A program made the position numbers and the translations under genes. From positions 1 through 64,000 of the forward strand of contig CP099428.1 of assembly GCA_024114885.1 (NCBI GenBank): DNA of 64,000 nucleotides. Reading direction: 5' to 3'. Shown piece by piece: positions 1 to 10,217 of this stretch. Every line of letters starts with the position of its first letter. Within the stretch, counting starts at the first letter, position 1. This DNA comes from Septoria linicola. Its lineage: Eukaryota; Ascomycota; Dothideomycetes; Mycosphaerellales; Mycosphaerellaceae. The notes under the pieces are model-generated. The model made no database searches, was not told the DNA's origin, and saw only the letters and a program-made list of their open reading frames with translations.

Positions 1-162
1 CCCTAACCCTAACCCTAACCCTAACCCTAACCCTAACCCTAACCCTAACCCTAACCCTAACCCTAACCCTAACCCTAACCCTAACCCTAACCCTAACCCT
101 AACCCTAACCCTAACCCTAACCCTAACCCTAACCCTAAACCCTACCCTAACCCTAACCCTAA
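1..162. repeat. Telomere repeat array (CCCTAA)n
   Basis: The window opens with about 27 units of CCCTAA, the C-rich strand of a TTAGGG telomere read from the chromosome end inward. The array is perfect to about 138, then has a short irregular stretch (CCCTAAACCCTACCCTAA, about 133-150), then regular units to 162. It gives way abruptly to RIP-mutated sequence starting GCGATTTCTAG. This fixes the window as a left chromosome end. The repeat is the common one of filamentous ascomycetes. Confidence 0.98.
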
Positions 163-978
163 GCGATTTCTAGAAAAAGCGAAATAATACTATACCGTCG
201 CTAACTATATTATAGAAGATAGTTACTATAACGAGCACGTACCCTATAGTAGGTTCTAGTTAATATAAGGCGTTAGTCTAGAGGGCCTATAGATTGCCTA
301 GATAATAAGCCTCGTCTATATAGATTATACTAAAGCTCTACTTATTATAGAGAAGGATCTCGTTATCTATAGACTACGTATATAGCGAAGGATCTATAGT
401 CTTAGTGTTATTATTATCGTCGCTATCGCTAAGCTCTAATTTAAGGACTATAGGTTCTACTTCGAGTTCCTTATCGACGTTAGAACCGTCGTCGTCGTTA
501 TTAACCTACGCCGCGACTAGCGTCTTAGATACGTTATAGCGTATATATACTTTACCCTTCTTAAGAATCTTGTTCTATAGCGACTAGAATATACTAAGGA
601 TAATAGTAGAAGAAGTACGTAGATCGTTAAATAATAGATTCGAGAGGTATATCTCTAGGCTATCTAGATTAGTATTCGAGATACTAGTATATCCTACTAT
701 AGCTACTCTATTAGTATTACTACCTAGGCTATAGAATATAATAAGGTAGATATATCTCGTCGAAGAGAGGTCGTTAAACAGCTTAGTAATAGGCTCGATC
801 TAAGCCTAGAGTATACTTAGTAGATAGATAATAAGATAAGGGCGGTAGAGAGGCTTAGGGTTAGTAACTTTAAAGTTAGTAAGTAGCTATTCGGCCTCGT
901 TATTAGTAGCGTCTCCTATAGCCGTTTCTATAGCGTCTAGAAATATTAGTAAATTACGTAATAGATATAGAATAATTT

Positions 979-1015
979 ACTAGCTAGTAGGCGGACGTCT
1001 TAACTACTAGCTAGT
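979..1015. repeat. Pair of ACTAGCTAGT palindromes
   Basis: Two copies of the perfect 10-base palindrome ACTAGCTAGT lie at 979-988 and 1006-1015, starting 27 bases apart. Both sit inside the SNF2 pseudogene between motifs I and II. If RIP altered the flanks, the original core was TGCTAGCTAGCA. Confidence 0.7.
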
Positions 1016-2377
1016 AGATCGTTCTATATAACTCTTTAATAAACTAACTTACCTTTCTACTACTATCGTCGTTACTTAATTTCTCTAGCTATATAGACAA
1101 CTATATATAGTACCTAGATAGTCTTACTAAGACCGATATTATCTCTAAGGACGATATAGCGTATCTCTAATTAGAGTATTTTTATTAGCTAGGCGATACT
1201 AGCGAGTTACTAGAGCTTAAGTAGGAGCCTATCTAGTTCGACCTAGAAGTTTTCGCTAGTAATAGAGTCTATATTTCTAGATTCTAAGAGTATAACCTTT
1301 AGCCTAAGTATAGCGACGGACTCGTCCTATATTAGTAGTATCGCTAAGCGAGTATTTATAGTCGCGTATAGAGTAGCGAATATTTAGGTATCGATAGTAG
1401 TATTAGAGCTATCGACTACTCGTATAGTAGAGTCCGAGTATTCTATATATACCTCTTAGAAGAGTCGCTACTTATTAACTAAAGATATTAGAAGAATAGT
1501 TTTAAAGCTAAGCTAATCTATATACTTAATATCGTTATATAAGTACTCGACGTCCTTACTTAATATATCTATAATATAGATTCGGGCTTCGTCGCTTAGG
1601 TTATCTAGGTCTAGAGCGATCGTAGAAGCGTCGACCTTAATACTATCGAATACTATAATAGTAGTACCTATATCGTTCTACTCTTTAGTATATACGAAAT
1701 CCTTAGCGATTTCGTTAATCCTTATAAATACTATATCTACTAGTATTATAAGACCTTTAGCTTATCGACGAGCTTACTCGATAGAGTTAGTAGCTATCGA
1801 ACTAGAGGTAATATAGTATACTAGCGTAATCGCCTTAGGCTAGTTAATCTTCGAGTTAGTATTAGCGCTCTAGTCTCCTATCTAATAGCTCTTCTTTTAT
1901 ATAAACAGGTAGATAATATAGAAGCCCTAAAAGATATCCTTACTATATAACGAGAACTCGTCTATAGAGTAGATAAGTAGAGCTAGTAGCTCTTCTACTA
2001 GTATAGGTATACTATAGAAAATAGAAGGTAGGTATAACTCTATCTATAATTCTTTATCTACTTAGTAGGTATCGATAGCCTACTTTATAAGATATATAGT
2101 ATAGAGCGCGATAATAACTATATAGTACGAGAAGCTACCTCTAGTAGAGAGAGAGAAGCGAGGATCGAGGAGTAACTTATCGAAATAGTCCTAGTCGGTA
2201 GTCTTTAGGTCCTTTCTAAATAGAACTCTCTTCTTTCTAGATTCTATAATAATATCGATATAGGTATTTAGAGAGAGAATACTTAGTATTTACCTCTCTA
2301 AGCCTTCCTATCTAAAATTATTCTATAGTTAAATTAGTACTAGAATTAGAGTATAAGTTACTTTAGTAGAATATACT

Positions 2378-2415
2378 ACTAGCTAGTAATACGATAATAT
2401 AGACTACTAGCTAGT
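2378..2415. repeat. Pair of ACTAGCTAGT palindromes
   Basis: Copies at 2378-2387 and 2406-2415 start 28 bases apart, nearly the spacing of the pair near 1000. They lie in the N-terminal part of the SNF2 pseudogene. Confidence 0.7.
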
Positions 2416-2975
2416 AGTTTATTCTACTACGTAATACGTTCTACTAAAATAATATCGAGGAATATAGAGGTAACTCTTACTATAAAATACTTATAGTATT
2501 CTCTTAGAGTAGAAAAAACTATACGCTATACTAATAGGAACTAATCTAGGCTATTAAGCTCTATATATCTAGCTAAGTTATCGTCTTTCTACGTAATCTA
2601 TATAGCTTTAATACTATACGTAAATATACTCTAGGTTAGTATAGTAGGAGTAGGTCGAATACTCGAATCTAGGATACTCGTTAAGTCGTTTACTCGCGTC
2701 TCTACTCTACTCTTAGCTAAATCGTCGCGTGAAACTATTACGCTTAGAACATTATCGAGCGAAGTAGTAGCTAGTCTCTTATATAAGACCTTAGTATTCG
2801 GTCCTTACTTTTTATATAAAGTCTATACCTTCTTTATAGTCGAGGTCGCGAATAGTAATAGAGCGTCGAGTAGATCTACTACGAGGGTCTCTATAGTATC
2901 GCCGACCTTAGTTCTCTTATTTAAGAAGATATTAGGTTCTAACTTAGAAACTTGTCTCTTACGAGGTACTATTAT

Positions 2976-3739
2976 ATATATCTTTAAGGCTCGCTTTAAG
3001 TAGCTTCTAAGTAAATAGGAAATAACTTACTAGATAGTAATATACTCGGAGGAGGTATAGATATAGCTAGCGAACAAATAGAGGAATAAATTACTAGCTA
3101 GTAACGCGATAGAGAGAGGAGCAGAAGTAGAGGTAGATATTAGAGGTAAGAAGAAGAAGAAGAAGAGAAGAGAAGATAGATTATTAAATATTATTAGAAG
3201 CTAGCGTAAATAAAGCGACGTTTATAGTATATATGTCTATATATACGCGATAAATAAGCTAGCGATATTACGCGTAAGTAAAGGAAAGTAAAGGAATCTA
3301 TAAGTAAGATAGGAAATCTCTTTATTACTACTAAATTCGATAGTAGTAGAGGAATATATATCTTATATCCGGATTTATATATTAGAAATAAGCTTTTATT
3401 AAGCCCTAACTATCGATCGTAATAGCTAGATTAGGCTTAGCTTATTAGAAGTAACTAGAATTCTACTTCTCGTACGTATATAGAGATACCTTAGGTATTA
3501 TTATATAAGCTTATAATACCTAAGATATTAAAATGTTTACTAGCTCTAGTTATCTTTAATTACTAGCTAGTAGTATATTCCTCTAAAAGTACGTACCTCT
3601 AGTAGTATATTCCTATAATAGTACCTTTCTCTAAAAGTACGTTCTTCTAGAAGTATATACTAAGTATCTAGTAAGTCTATATTCTAATTACTAGCTAGTA
3701 AGGCATTCCTTAATAAGTAGTTTTAACTTACCTTTCTCT
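2976..3739. other. RIP-mutated spacer between two pseudogenes
   Basis: I recognise no gene here. The stretch is TA-rich, has a purine-rich run near 3117-3180 (repeated AGAAG/AGAGG), and holds ACTAGCTAGT palindromes at 3093-3102, 3562-3571 and 3690-3699. It lies between the start of the SNF2 pseudogene and the C-terminal end of the next minus-strand pseudogene, so it may hold the SNF2 promoter. Confidence 0.5.
3562..3699. repeat. Two further ACTAGCTAGT palindromes
   Basis: Copies at 3562-3571 and 3690-3699, each within TTACTAGCTAGTA-like contexts, 128 bases apart. A single copy lies at 3093-3102. Confidence 0.65.
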
Positions 3740-6612
3740 ACCTAGAGGCCTATATAGACGTAGCTATCTTTCCTATTCTTCTCTTAACTAGTCTATAAAC
3801 TCTAGGCGTAATAGAGGCTAACTAGGTTACTAGTTCTTCTAGCCCTATATCTATATCGGCGTACTCTATATCTCTTAGTAGACGACTAAATACTATATTC
3901 GCTAATCCTACTTTATAGTTTAGGTTAAAACCTTATATATAGGATAAGGTAAGATCTAGTAGTAGTCTAATAGGTAGCCTTTTAAACGTCGCTAAAACTT
4001 ATATCTAAGAGTAGTACTATTATCGAGTATCGATATACTAGTATATATCCTTTAATATAGAACTCGATATAGCTTTACTTCCTAATACTTATAACGAATA
4101 CTATTATTAAAGTCGAATAGGAAGCTAACTAGAGACTATATAAGCTTGAAGTCGCTATAGTTTTCTATAATAAGATAGATTTTGTCGTTTATAATCTCCT
4201 CGAAGTATTCTATAGACTAGCTAAGCTCGCTCTCTAGAGTAGTTTATCGTATTCTAGGTTTAATCTCGTATTTAACTACTTCGAGGATATCCTTATAGAA
4301 CTACTCGAATACTAGGTAGACTAGCTAAAGGATAATTTAACTACGAATACGCTAGTATTTAGAGTATTCGCTAAGCTATTAATAGGCAAGATCTATACGC
4401 CTCGTAAGATCGAAGAAGGCGTTAACTTTACTACTATATCGAAGGTATTAATAACGAAAGACGCTATTACTAAAAAGAATATAGTCTATAATATTAGTAT
4501 AAAATTAGAGTTCTATCTAGTTAAACCGAGGCTCTATCTAAGCGTACCTATACTTACGTAGAGTATTACTAAAGCTAAGTCCGATCTACTTCTTTATATC
4601 TCTAGTCTCTATTATACATTTACAGTAGCTCTACTAGAGAGCCGATTCGTAGTAGAGTTCTATTCCTCTAACTACGAATCGAAGATAGTAGAAGAATATA
4701 GCTATTATTTTAGTTTGCTCCTATATAATAATACCTGTTCTATAGCGAGTATAGACGACCTCGAACCTAGGAGTAAACTTATTTAAGTTCTACTATACGA
4801 AATATAAGTACTCTTTAGTCCTAATCGGCTATACGTATAATAGATAGTTATTAAGTATTAGCTCGAGTTCTACGTAGTCTTCTTTAGTAAGCCGGGTTTA
4901 TAACGAATAGTACGTTAACTAACTAATACGATATTCCTTACGTAGTCTAAATAATTTTCTACGAGAGTCTATAAGTACTACGTAGGCTCGGCGCTTACTA
5001 TATAGGTATGACTATTTAATTATATATACGTCTTAGTAGCGGCCTTTAGCCTAGCTCTAAGTAGCCTTAAGGATTACTAGGTCGAATATAAGTTCCTCTA
5101 ATCCGTCGTTAGAGAAAGGATATAGTTTCGAAGAATTAGTAACCTCTTTTATAGAACTATAGAACTAAGAGTAGATAAGTCTACCTTTAAAGAGTTTCGA
5201 TTATCGTAGAGTAAGGCTTGTAAGATTATAGGCCTTATAAAGTAGATTCTACTCGTAGAATATCTATCTACTCCGAGGCGGCTCTCTATTATATATCTAC
5301 TCGAGATACTTCTTAAGATAGTATCGTTTCTATATATAGACATATACTTACTCGTCGTAAGGATCTCGGTTATCGGCTAGTAATCGGTAGGATTAGGTAT
5401 AAATCTCTTTACTAATATTAATAAATAGGCGTTCGCGTTAGATAACGTTAAAATCGAGAACCTACTCTAGATACGTCCTAAAGTTCTCTATTATATAGAG
5501 TAACGTAGGATATATAAGACTTGTCTTAAATTATAATTTCGTCTCTTTAGCCGAAAAGAATAGTTAAGGCTCTTAGAAGTCGTAAAGTCTAGCTTCCTTC
5601 TCGATAATTTTAAGAATCTTACTCTATACCTTACTAAGATATTCCGAGTATAGATAATAGGTAATCGCTCTCTATATTTTATATCCTACTCCTCTAACTA
5701 AGTAATCCTCGATCTAATATACCTTACTATTAATATAGGTATATCGATACGTAGTAGGAAGATATTAAGTATAATAAGTATTATAGAATATATAGATAGT
5801 AGAGTAGAAGATCCTATCTAGCTAGCGAGTATATTATTCCTTAGTAAGCGAGATAAATTTCCTAGTAGTAGTAGGTATATATAGGAAGAGGATAAAAACT
5901 AATATCTCTATTATTTCTTTAATCCTTCTAAGATAGAAGTAAAGAATATCCTAGAGTAGATTTAACTACGATTATAGTTATTCTACTTCTTAATCCTTAG
6001 TATAATAATCGGTATAGATATAAAGGTCTATACTAATATTCTACTTTAAAAGTAGTATAGGCTAGTAGCGAATACTCTAGCGTACGAAACTAAGATATAA
6101 CGTAAATTCTAAGAAACTATCGATATCGAAAGCGATATTAGCTTTAGTAGCTAGGGTCTACTCTTTATAGAGATATATATACTTTAGAGAAGGTCTTGTT
6201 CTATTTAGCTATAAAGATATACTATAAAACATTTCCTCTTATCGAGGTACGTTATAACGTAGAAGGTAGTTAGCCGTAATTCGCGTTAGTATTCTAAGTA
6301 GAGAAGAGAATAGGGCGCTTCTAAAGGCTTCTAATAGCGAATAATAGTCTATATCGTCTACTTTCTCTAAATATCGAAGGCGCTCTATTTTATAATCGTC
6401 TAATATATATCTATAAAATCTACCTTATAACTACTAATATAGCTTCTTAGCTATATACTTATATAGGTCTTATAATACGTTACTACTATCGCTATCGTTA
6501 TTAACTTCGCTACTCTTACTATTATCGCTATCTAACCGATCGTAGTTTCTAGCTTCGTCGTTAGGTTAGTAGGTCGTATTTTAGTCGTCGAGACGACCTA
6601 GGCTATTAGGCT

Positions 6613-6777
6613 AGTCCTAGTTGTTAGTAGGATTCTAGTCGTTAGCGCGGTCCTAGTCGTCGACGTAGTCCTAGTCGTTAGCGTAGTCCTAGTCGTTAGT
6701 ACGATTCTAGTCGTTAGTATAGTTATAGTCGTCGGTACGATTCTATTTATTAGCGCGGTCCTAGTCGTCGATATAGT
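6613..6777 (-). repeat. 18-bp coding minisatellite (hexapeptide), 9 units
   Basis: Units of the type GTCCTAGTCGTTAGCGCG repeat about nine times with period 18. Read on the minus strand in the frame of the surrounding pseudogene they encode a hexapeptide of the form N-D-(W/Q)-D-(R/H)-(A/T). The fourth plus-strand codon CTA is TAG on the coding strand, so a Trp or Gln codon was lost in nearly every unit. Confidence 0.8.
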
Positions 6778-7638
6778 CTCTTATATTTTCGTCTTCTAGT
6801 TTATTCTCTCTATCTAGTATACTAATAGAATAGGTATAATATATAGCTTTACTACTCTCTAGTAACTAGTCGCTAGAGCTTACGACGCTAGAGCTTACGA
6901 TAGTATTATCGAACTTGGCTATTCGAATCTATAGAGAGTCTATAGAGGAAGATATATTAGTAGAGTCCCGAGTTAGTAGTATACTACTAGCTCTACTAGA
7001 TATAGAAATTAGACTATATAAGAGTTCTTCGATATCTCTTAGAGAAGAGTCTACTATAGGTAGGTCTAGTACTTCTAGTAAGTTAGACTAAAGATCTACT
7101 CTATATTTATTAGATATTTTACCGTCGTAGAGATTATTATAGTTGTTAATAAGAAGGGCGCCTTCTAAAAGCCGCGCGTTATTAAGATCGTCGAGAAGCG
7201 GAATATCTAGAACGTAGAGTTAGAGAGATAGTAGAGTAGGAGTTAGTTACTCTACGATTATATTAAGATAGTAGATAATAAGATTACCTTGTTATTACTA
7301 ATAGGTAGTTACGGCTAAAGTACTATTCTATATAGTACGCTATAAACGTAACTATCGCTATCGTTCCTAGTCGCGCTCTCGACGTATATATACTATTTCG
7401 GCTACGACGTTAGAAGATAATAGACGACCGCGTTTTAGAGGTATATTAGAATAATATTATATCTCGAAGGTAGTAGTTAGGATACGACCTTAACTTCCTA
7501 AAAGAAAATATAGGTAGCGATATAGCTAGATTTAAGAGAATTTTACTATTACTATAGGAGGCGTATAGGTAGTATTAGGAGCTAATTAAAGTATATAGAG
7601 TAGCTACTTATAGTACTAAGAAGAATATAGAATACTCT

Positions 7639-7671
7639 ACTAGCTAGTAGGAGTTTTAATTACTAGCTAGC
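7639..7671. repeat. Palindrome pair ACTAGCTAGT / ACTAGCTAGC
   Basis: A perfect copy at 7639-7648 and a one-base variant at 7662-7671 start 23 bases apart, upstream of the hexapeptide array. Confidence 0.6.
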
Positions 7672-7736
7672 CGAGTATTCTACTTCTCCTAATCTACTAG
7701 AGGTCGTCTTCTAAATAAAGGCTCTTACGAGTTAGA

Positions 7737-7880
7737 GCCTCTTTATTATAGCTAGGCTCTTTATTATAGCTAGACTCTTTATTATAGCCGGCTCCTATAT
7801 TATAGCTAAGCGCTTTATTATAGCTAGGCTATTTGTTATAGCCGAGCCCTTTATTATATCTAGACTCTTTATTATACTTA
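7737..7880 (-). repeat. 18-bp coding minisatellite (S-Y-N-K-E-P), 8 units
   Basis: Eight near-identical 18-base units (GCTCTTTATTATAGCTAG type). On the minus strand, in the same frame as the neighbouring pseudogene, they read S/G-Y-N-K-E-P/S with almost no stops. Y may be a RIP-altered His. The array runs directly into the 198-bp repeat, whose units begin with the same sequence. Confidence 0.85.
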
Positions 7881-8613
7881 GACTCGATTACGACGCTAAA
7901 AGCTACCGACTACGCGACGTAGTTATATAATAGTACTACGTCGTAGAGACAAATAGAAGAGTACGTTTAAGAGCTCTATATACGTAGAGTATAGAGATAT
8001 ATATTTCTTAATAAAAAGTATCTAGTATACGACGTTACTATATTATTCTAGAGCGTAATCGACTCTTTATTATACTTAGACCTAATTACGACGCTAAAAG
8101 CTACCGACTACGCGACGTAGTTATATAATAATACTATATCGTAGAGACAAATAGAGGAGTACGTTTAAGAGCTCTATATACGTAGAGTATAGAGATATAT
8201 ATTTCTTAATAAGAAGTATCTAGTATACGACGTTACTATATTATTCTAGAGCGTAATCGACCCTTTATTATACTTAGACCTAATTACGACGCTAAAAGCT
8301 ACCGACTATACGACGTAGTTATATAATAATACTATGTCGTAGAGATAAATAGAGGAGTACGTTTAAGAGCTCTATATACGTAGAGTATAGAGATATATAT
8401 TTCTTAATAAGAAGTATCTAGTATACGACGTTACTATATTATTCTAGAGCGTAATCGACCCTTTATTATACTTAGACCTAATTACGACGCTAAAAGCTAC
8501 CGACTACGCGACGTAGTTATATAATAATACTACGTCGTAGAGATAAATAGAAGAGTACGTTTAAGAGCTCTATTTACGTAGAGTATAGAGATATATATTT
8601 CTTAATAAGAAGT
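7871..8613 (-). repeat. 198-bp tandem repeat, 3.75 copies (66 codons per unit)
   Basis: Copies start at 7871, 8069, 8267 and 8465 with an exact period of 198 bases; the last breaks off at 8613. The copies are nearly identical and differ mostly by C/T or G/A changes. 198 is 66 codons, and each copy reads in the frame of the hexapeptide array (starting YNKES and ending VVIESK before the next YNKES). Recent tandem duplication of a coding segment, later RIP-mutated, explains this best. Confidence 0.9.
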
Positions 8614-9007
8614 ACGTAGGAATATCTAAGCCTAAACCTAAAGACATTCTCTAGAGTTTAGTAGAAGCGTAAGTCTACCGACTATAGATACCGACTATAT
8701 TTCTAATCTATTATCTTAGTAGATATATAGCGAGTTCCTCTAGGGAATAGAGAGGTCGTTAGTACCTTAGGCTTTAGACCCTACATTCTAGCCTTATATT
8801 AAAATCTTATAATTTTAACCTTACGACTATAACTCTAAATAAATATAATATTATTAATATTCTTTCGCGTTCTCGCGCGATATAGTACTTCTAGTTAACT
8901 ACGCCTTCTTTAATCGTCTCGTATAAGACGCTACTATACTTACGCCTAAATAACGCGCTCTTACTAATTAAGTATTACGTTCTCCTACTCTATTAGCGTA
9001 AATTCAA
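8614..9007. promoter_or_regulatory. Intergenic region between two divergent pseudogenes
   Basis: About 390 bases separate the minus-strand repeat-bearing pseudogene from the plus-strand histone H3-like gene. If both assignments hold, this is a head-to-head spacer and would have held both promoters. RIP has removed any recognisable promoter element. Confidence 0.4.
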
Positions 9008-9401
9008 ATAGAGAGAGCTAGCGACTAGCCTTAAAGATAGGCTAATAATCTAATTCTTATCGATATATAAGATAGTAATAATAAGGATAATAATAAATAC
9101 GCGCCTAAAGAGGAGAATAATAAAGACGCGCTTAAAGAGGAGAATAATAAGCCTTCTACTCTAAATAGGCCTACTACTAGTAGGAAGGGCCTTAGTAGAA
9201 AGTAGCCTATTACGTAAAAAGCGTCTTATAAGATAGTAACGAAGAAGAAGAGAAGAGCCGGTCTAAAACTTACTATAAAGAAGAAATCCTATATCCTAAA
9301 AGTATAGTCGAATACTTAGAACGTAGCGCGAGCTAGTAGGCTTTCTAAGAAGGCTCTAGTAGTAAAGAGAGTAAGGAAGCCTTATCGCTATAAGCTAGGT
9401 A

Positions 9402-9452
9402 GTAAGTTAAAACGTAGTTAGTAAACGTAGTCGGTACGCTAATCTACTATAG
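9402..9452 (+). other. Intron 1 of the histone H3-like gene (51 bp)
   Basis: It starts GTAAGT and ends CTACTATAG, with a GCTAATC branch-like motif. Removing it joins RKPYRYKLG to the segment aligned with TVALREIRRYQ, in frame. The length is typical of filamentous ascomycetes. Confidence 0.8.
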
Positions 9453-9635
9453 TTTTAGCTCTATAGAAGATTCGTATATTTTAGAGGACTAGAGATCTAC
9501 TTATTAGTAAGCTTCCCTTCTAGCGACTAGTAAGAGAGGTCGCCTACGGCTTTAAGTAGGATCTACGCTTTTAGGCTACTATACTAGAAGCGTTATAAGA
9601 GGTAGTAGAGCTCTATTTAATAAAGGTTTTTAAGA

Positions 9636-9685
9636 GTATATATCCTTCTATATTACTATTTAGTAGCTTATACTAACTTATATAG
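9636..9685 (+). other. Intron 2 of the histone H3-like gene (50 bp)
   Basis: It starts GTATAT, has a TACTAACT branch-point motif 9 bases before the end, and ends TATAG. Removing it joins VFK to ANLYAIYIKRVTI with exactly H3 spacing (FEDTNLCAIHAKRVTI). Confidence 0.85.
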
Positions 9686-9771
9686 GTGCTAACCTCTACG
9701 CTATCTATATAAAGCGAGTTACGATCTAGTAGAAGGATATATAGCTCGTTCGGAGAATACTTTATATATAG

Positions 9772-10217
9772 AGCGTTATAGATAATAAGAGTTATTTAAA
9801 GTAGTATAGTACTACGTATTATATTTAGCGTAAGGAATAGCGTTTAGGCTACTTCGAGATACCTAGCTACGTAGTAGAAGCGTAGTATTAAATTATATTA
9901 TAACTATAGCGAACGATATAAGATTACTTTCTACTTTTATACTATAAAACCTTCGTTTCCTCTTATCTCTATAGTCGGTATATATAGTCGGCGCCTATCG
10001 TCCTTTTTACGTACTTAGATACTTAAAATATATAGATTTTAGTATACCTATACCTATACTCCTATAGGTACCTACGTAGGTATACGCCCTAACCTATATT
10101 TTCTAGTTATAGATACTATCTATTAAGCTTTAGTAGGTTACTCTCCTAACCTATATCGATTACTAAGAACATAGGTTTAGACCTAACCCTACTCGTACTA
10201 ACCTATTCTAACGTCTA
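9772..10217. other. RIP-mutated unassigned sequence up to a breakpoint
   Basis: No gene or known repeat recognised. It runs from the end of the H3-like gene to an abrupt junction at 10217/10218, where homology to the Copia family begins in mid-element. There is no LTR or target-site duplication at the junction, so it is a deletion or rearrangement breakpoint. Confidence 0.5.

Larger units (their letters stand above)
163..2975 (-). pseudogene. SNF2-family ATPase, RIP-killed and truncated by the telomere
   Basis: The minus strand reads as a helicase-type ATPase when TAG/TAA are taken as RIP-altered Trp/Gln codons. Motif I is at 1134-1120 (GLSKTIQV, family GLGKTIQ), preceded by a typical SNF2 segment (SIAWLMKM). 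The DEAH box (MDEAYYLGN) is at about 316-305. A motif III-like block followed by VSDG..LFRFF lies at about 226-175. An Asp-rich stretch (DDDGS and SDSDDNNN) lies between motifs I and II. Coding-like sequence extends upstream past 2280 (KTTDWDYFDKLLLDPRFSL) to a possible start near 2975 (ATA, perhaps from ATG). The frame changes between blocks, so introns or indels are present. The reading frame runs into telomere repeat just after motif III, so the whole C-terminal helicase lobe is missing. RecQ is less likely because the residues around DEAH differ. Function in the fungus is unknown. Confidence 0.8.
3740..8613 (-). pseudogene. Large telomere-linked type protein, RIP-killed, with tandem repeats
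   Basis: One minus-strand frame (plus triplets starting at positions that leave 2 on division by 3) reads as protein from about 5640 down to at least 4260, with only TAG/TAA interruptions. Legible blocks include FINISKEI (about 5430-5400), LADNRDPYDEQVYVY (5380-5340), KLFKGRLIYSQF (5195-5161), MKEVTNSSKLYPFSNDG (5150-5101) and VVLIDSRRKLFRLRKEYRIS (4981-4921). From memory these resemble a family of very large fungal proteins of unknown function found near telomeres and alongside RecQ-like or zinc-finger (OrsD/DUF3505) proteins. No search was possible, so the name is tentative. Three repeat arrays upstream (6613-6777, 7737-7880, 7871-8613) encode peptide repeats in the same frame and probably form a long low-complexity N-terminal region. 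Both ends are approximate and introns are unresolved. Confidence 0.6.
9008..9771 (+). pseudogene. Histone H3-like gene with long basic tail, two introns, RIP-killed
   Basis: The plus strand encodes an H3-type histone fold once TAG/TAA are read as lost Gln/Trp codons. Exon 1 (about 9008-9401) gives a tail of about 130 residues with KDNNK/KEENNK repeats, Lys/Arg clusters (KKKRRAG, KKK) and, before the fold, RKPYRYKLG (H3 KKPHRYKPG). Exon 2 (9453-9635) gives LPF.RLVREVA, GFK.DLRF and LYLIKVFK, with TAG at the Gln positions. Exon 3 (9686-9771) gives ANLYAIYIKRVTI and LVRR. Introns at 9402-9452 (GTAAGT...TAG) and 9636-9685 (GTATAT...TACTAACT...TAG) restore the frame. Loop 1 has ordinary H3 length, so this is not a CENP-A. 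Canonical H3 has about 43 residues before the fold. The start is inferred from an in-frame ATA, and the stop at 9769 could be a lost Trp/Gln. Confidence 0.85.

Noticed and set aside
163..2975. A RecQ telomere-linked helicase
   Set aside because: The motifs around DEAH (YYLGN) and the AIAWL...GLGKTIQ-type block fit SNF2, not RecQ (DEAHCIS.WGHDF).
5149..5343. A 64-codon minus-strand open frame starting with ATG
   Set aside because: It is a neighbouring frame of the pseudogene. The other minus frame carries the family-like blocks (YDEQVYVY, SSKLYPFSNDG), with stops only at RIP-type codons.
6613..8613. CRISPR-like arrays
   Set aside because: The repeats have no unique spacers, encode peptides in one frame, and the organism is a fungus.
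9008..9771. A centromeric histone (CENP-A)
   Set aside because: Loop 1 has H3 length (FKQDLRF-type) without the CENP-A insertion, and the gene lies at a telomere.
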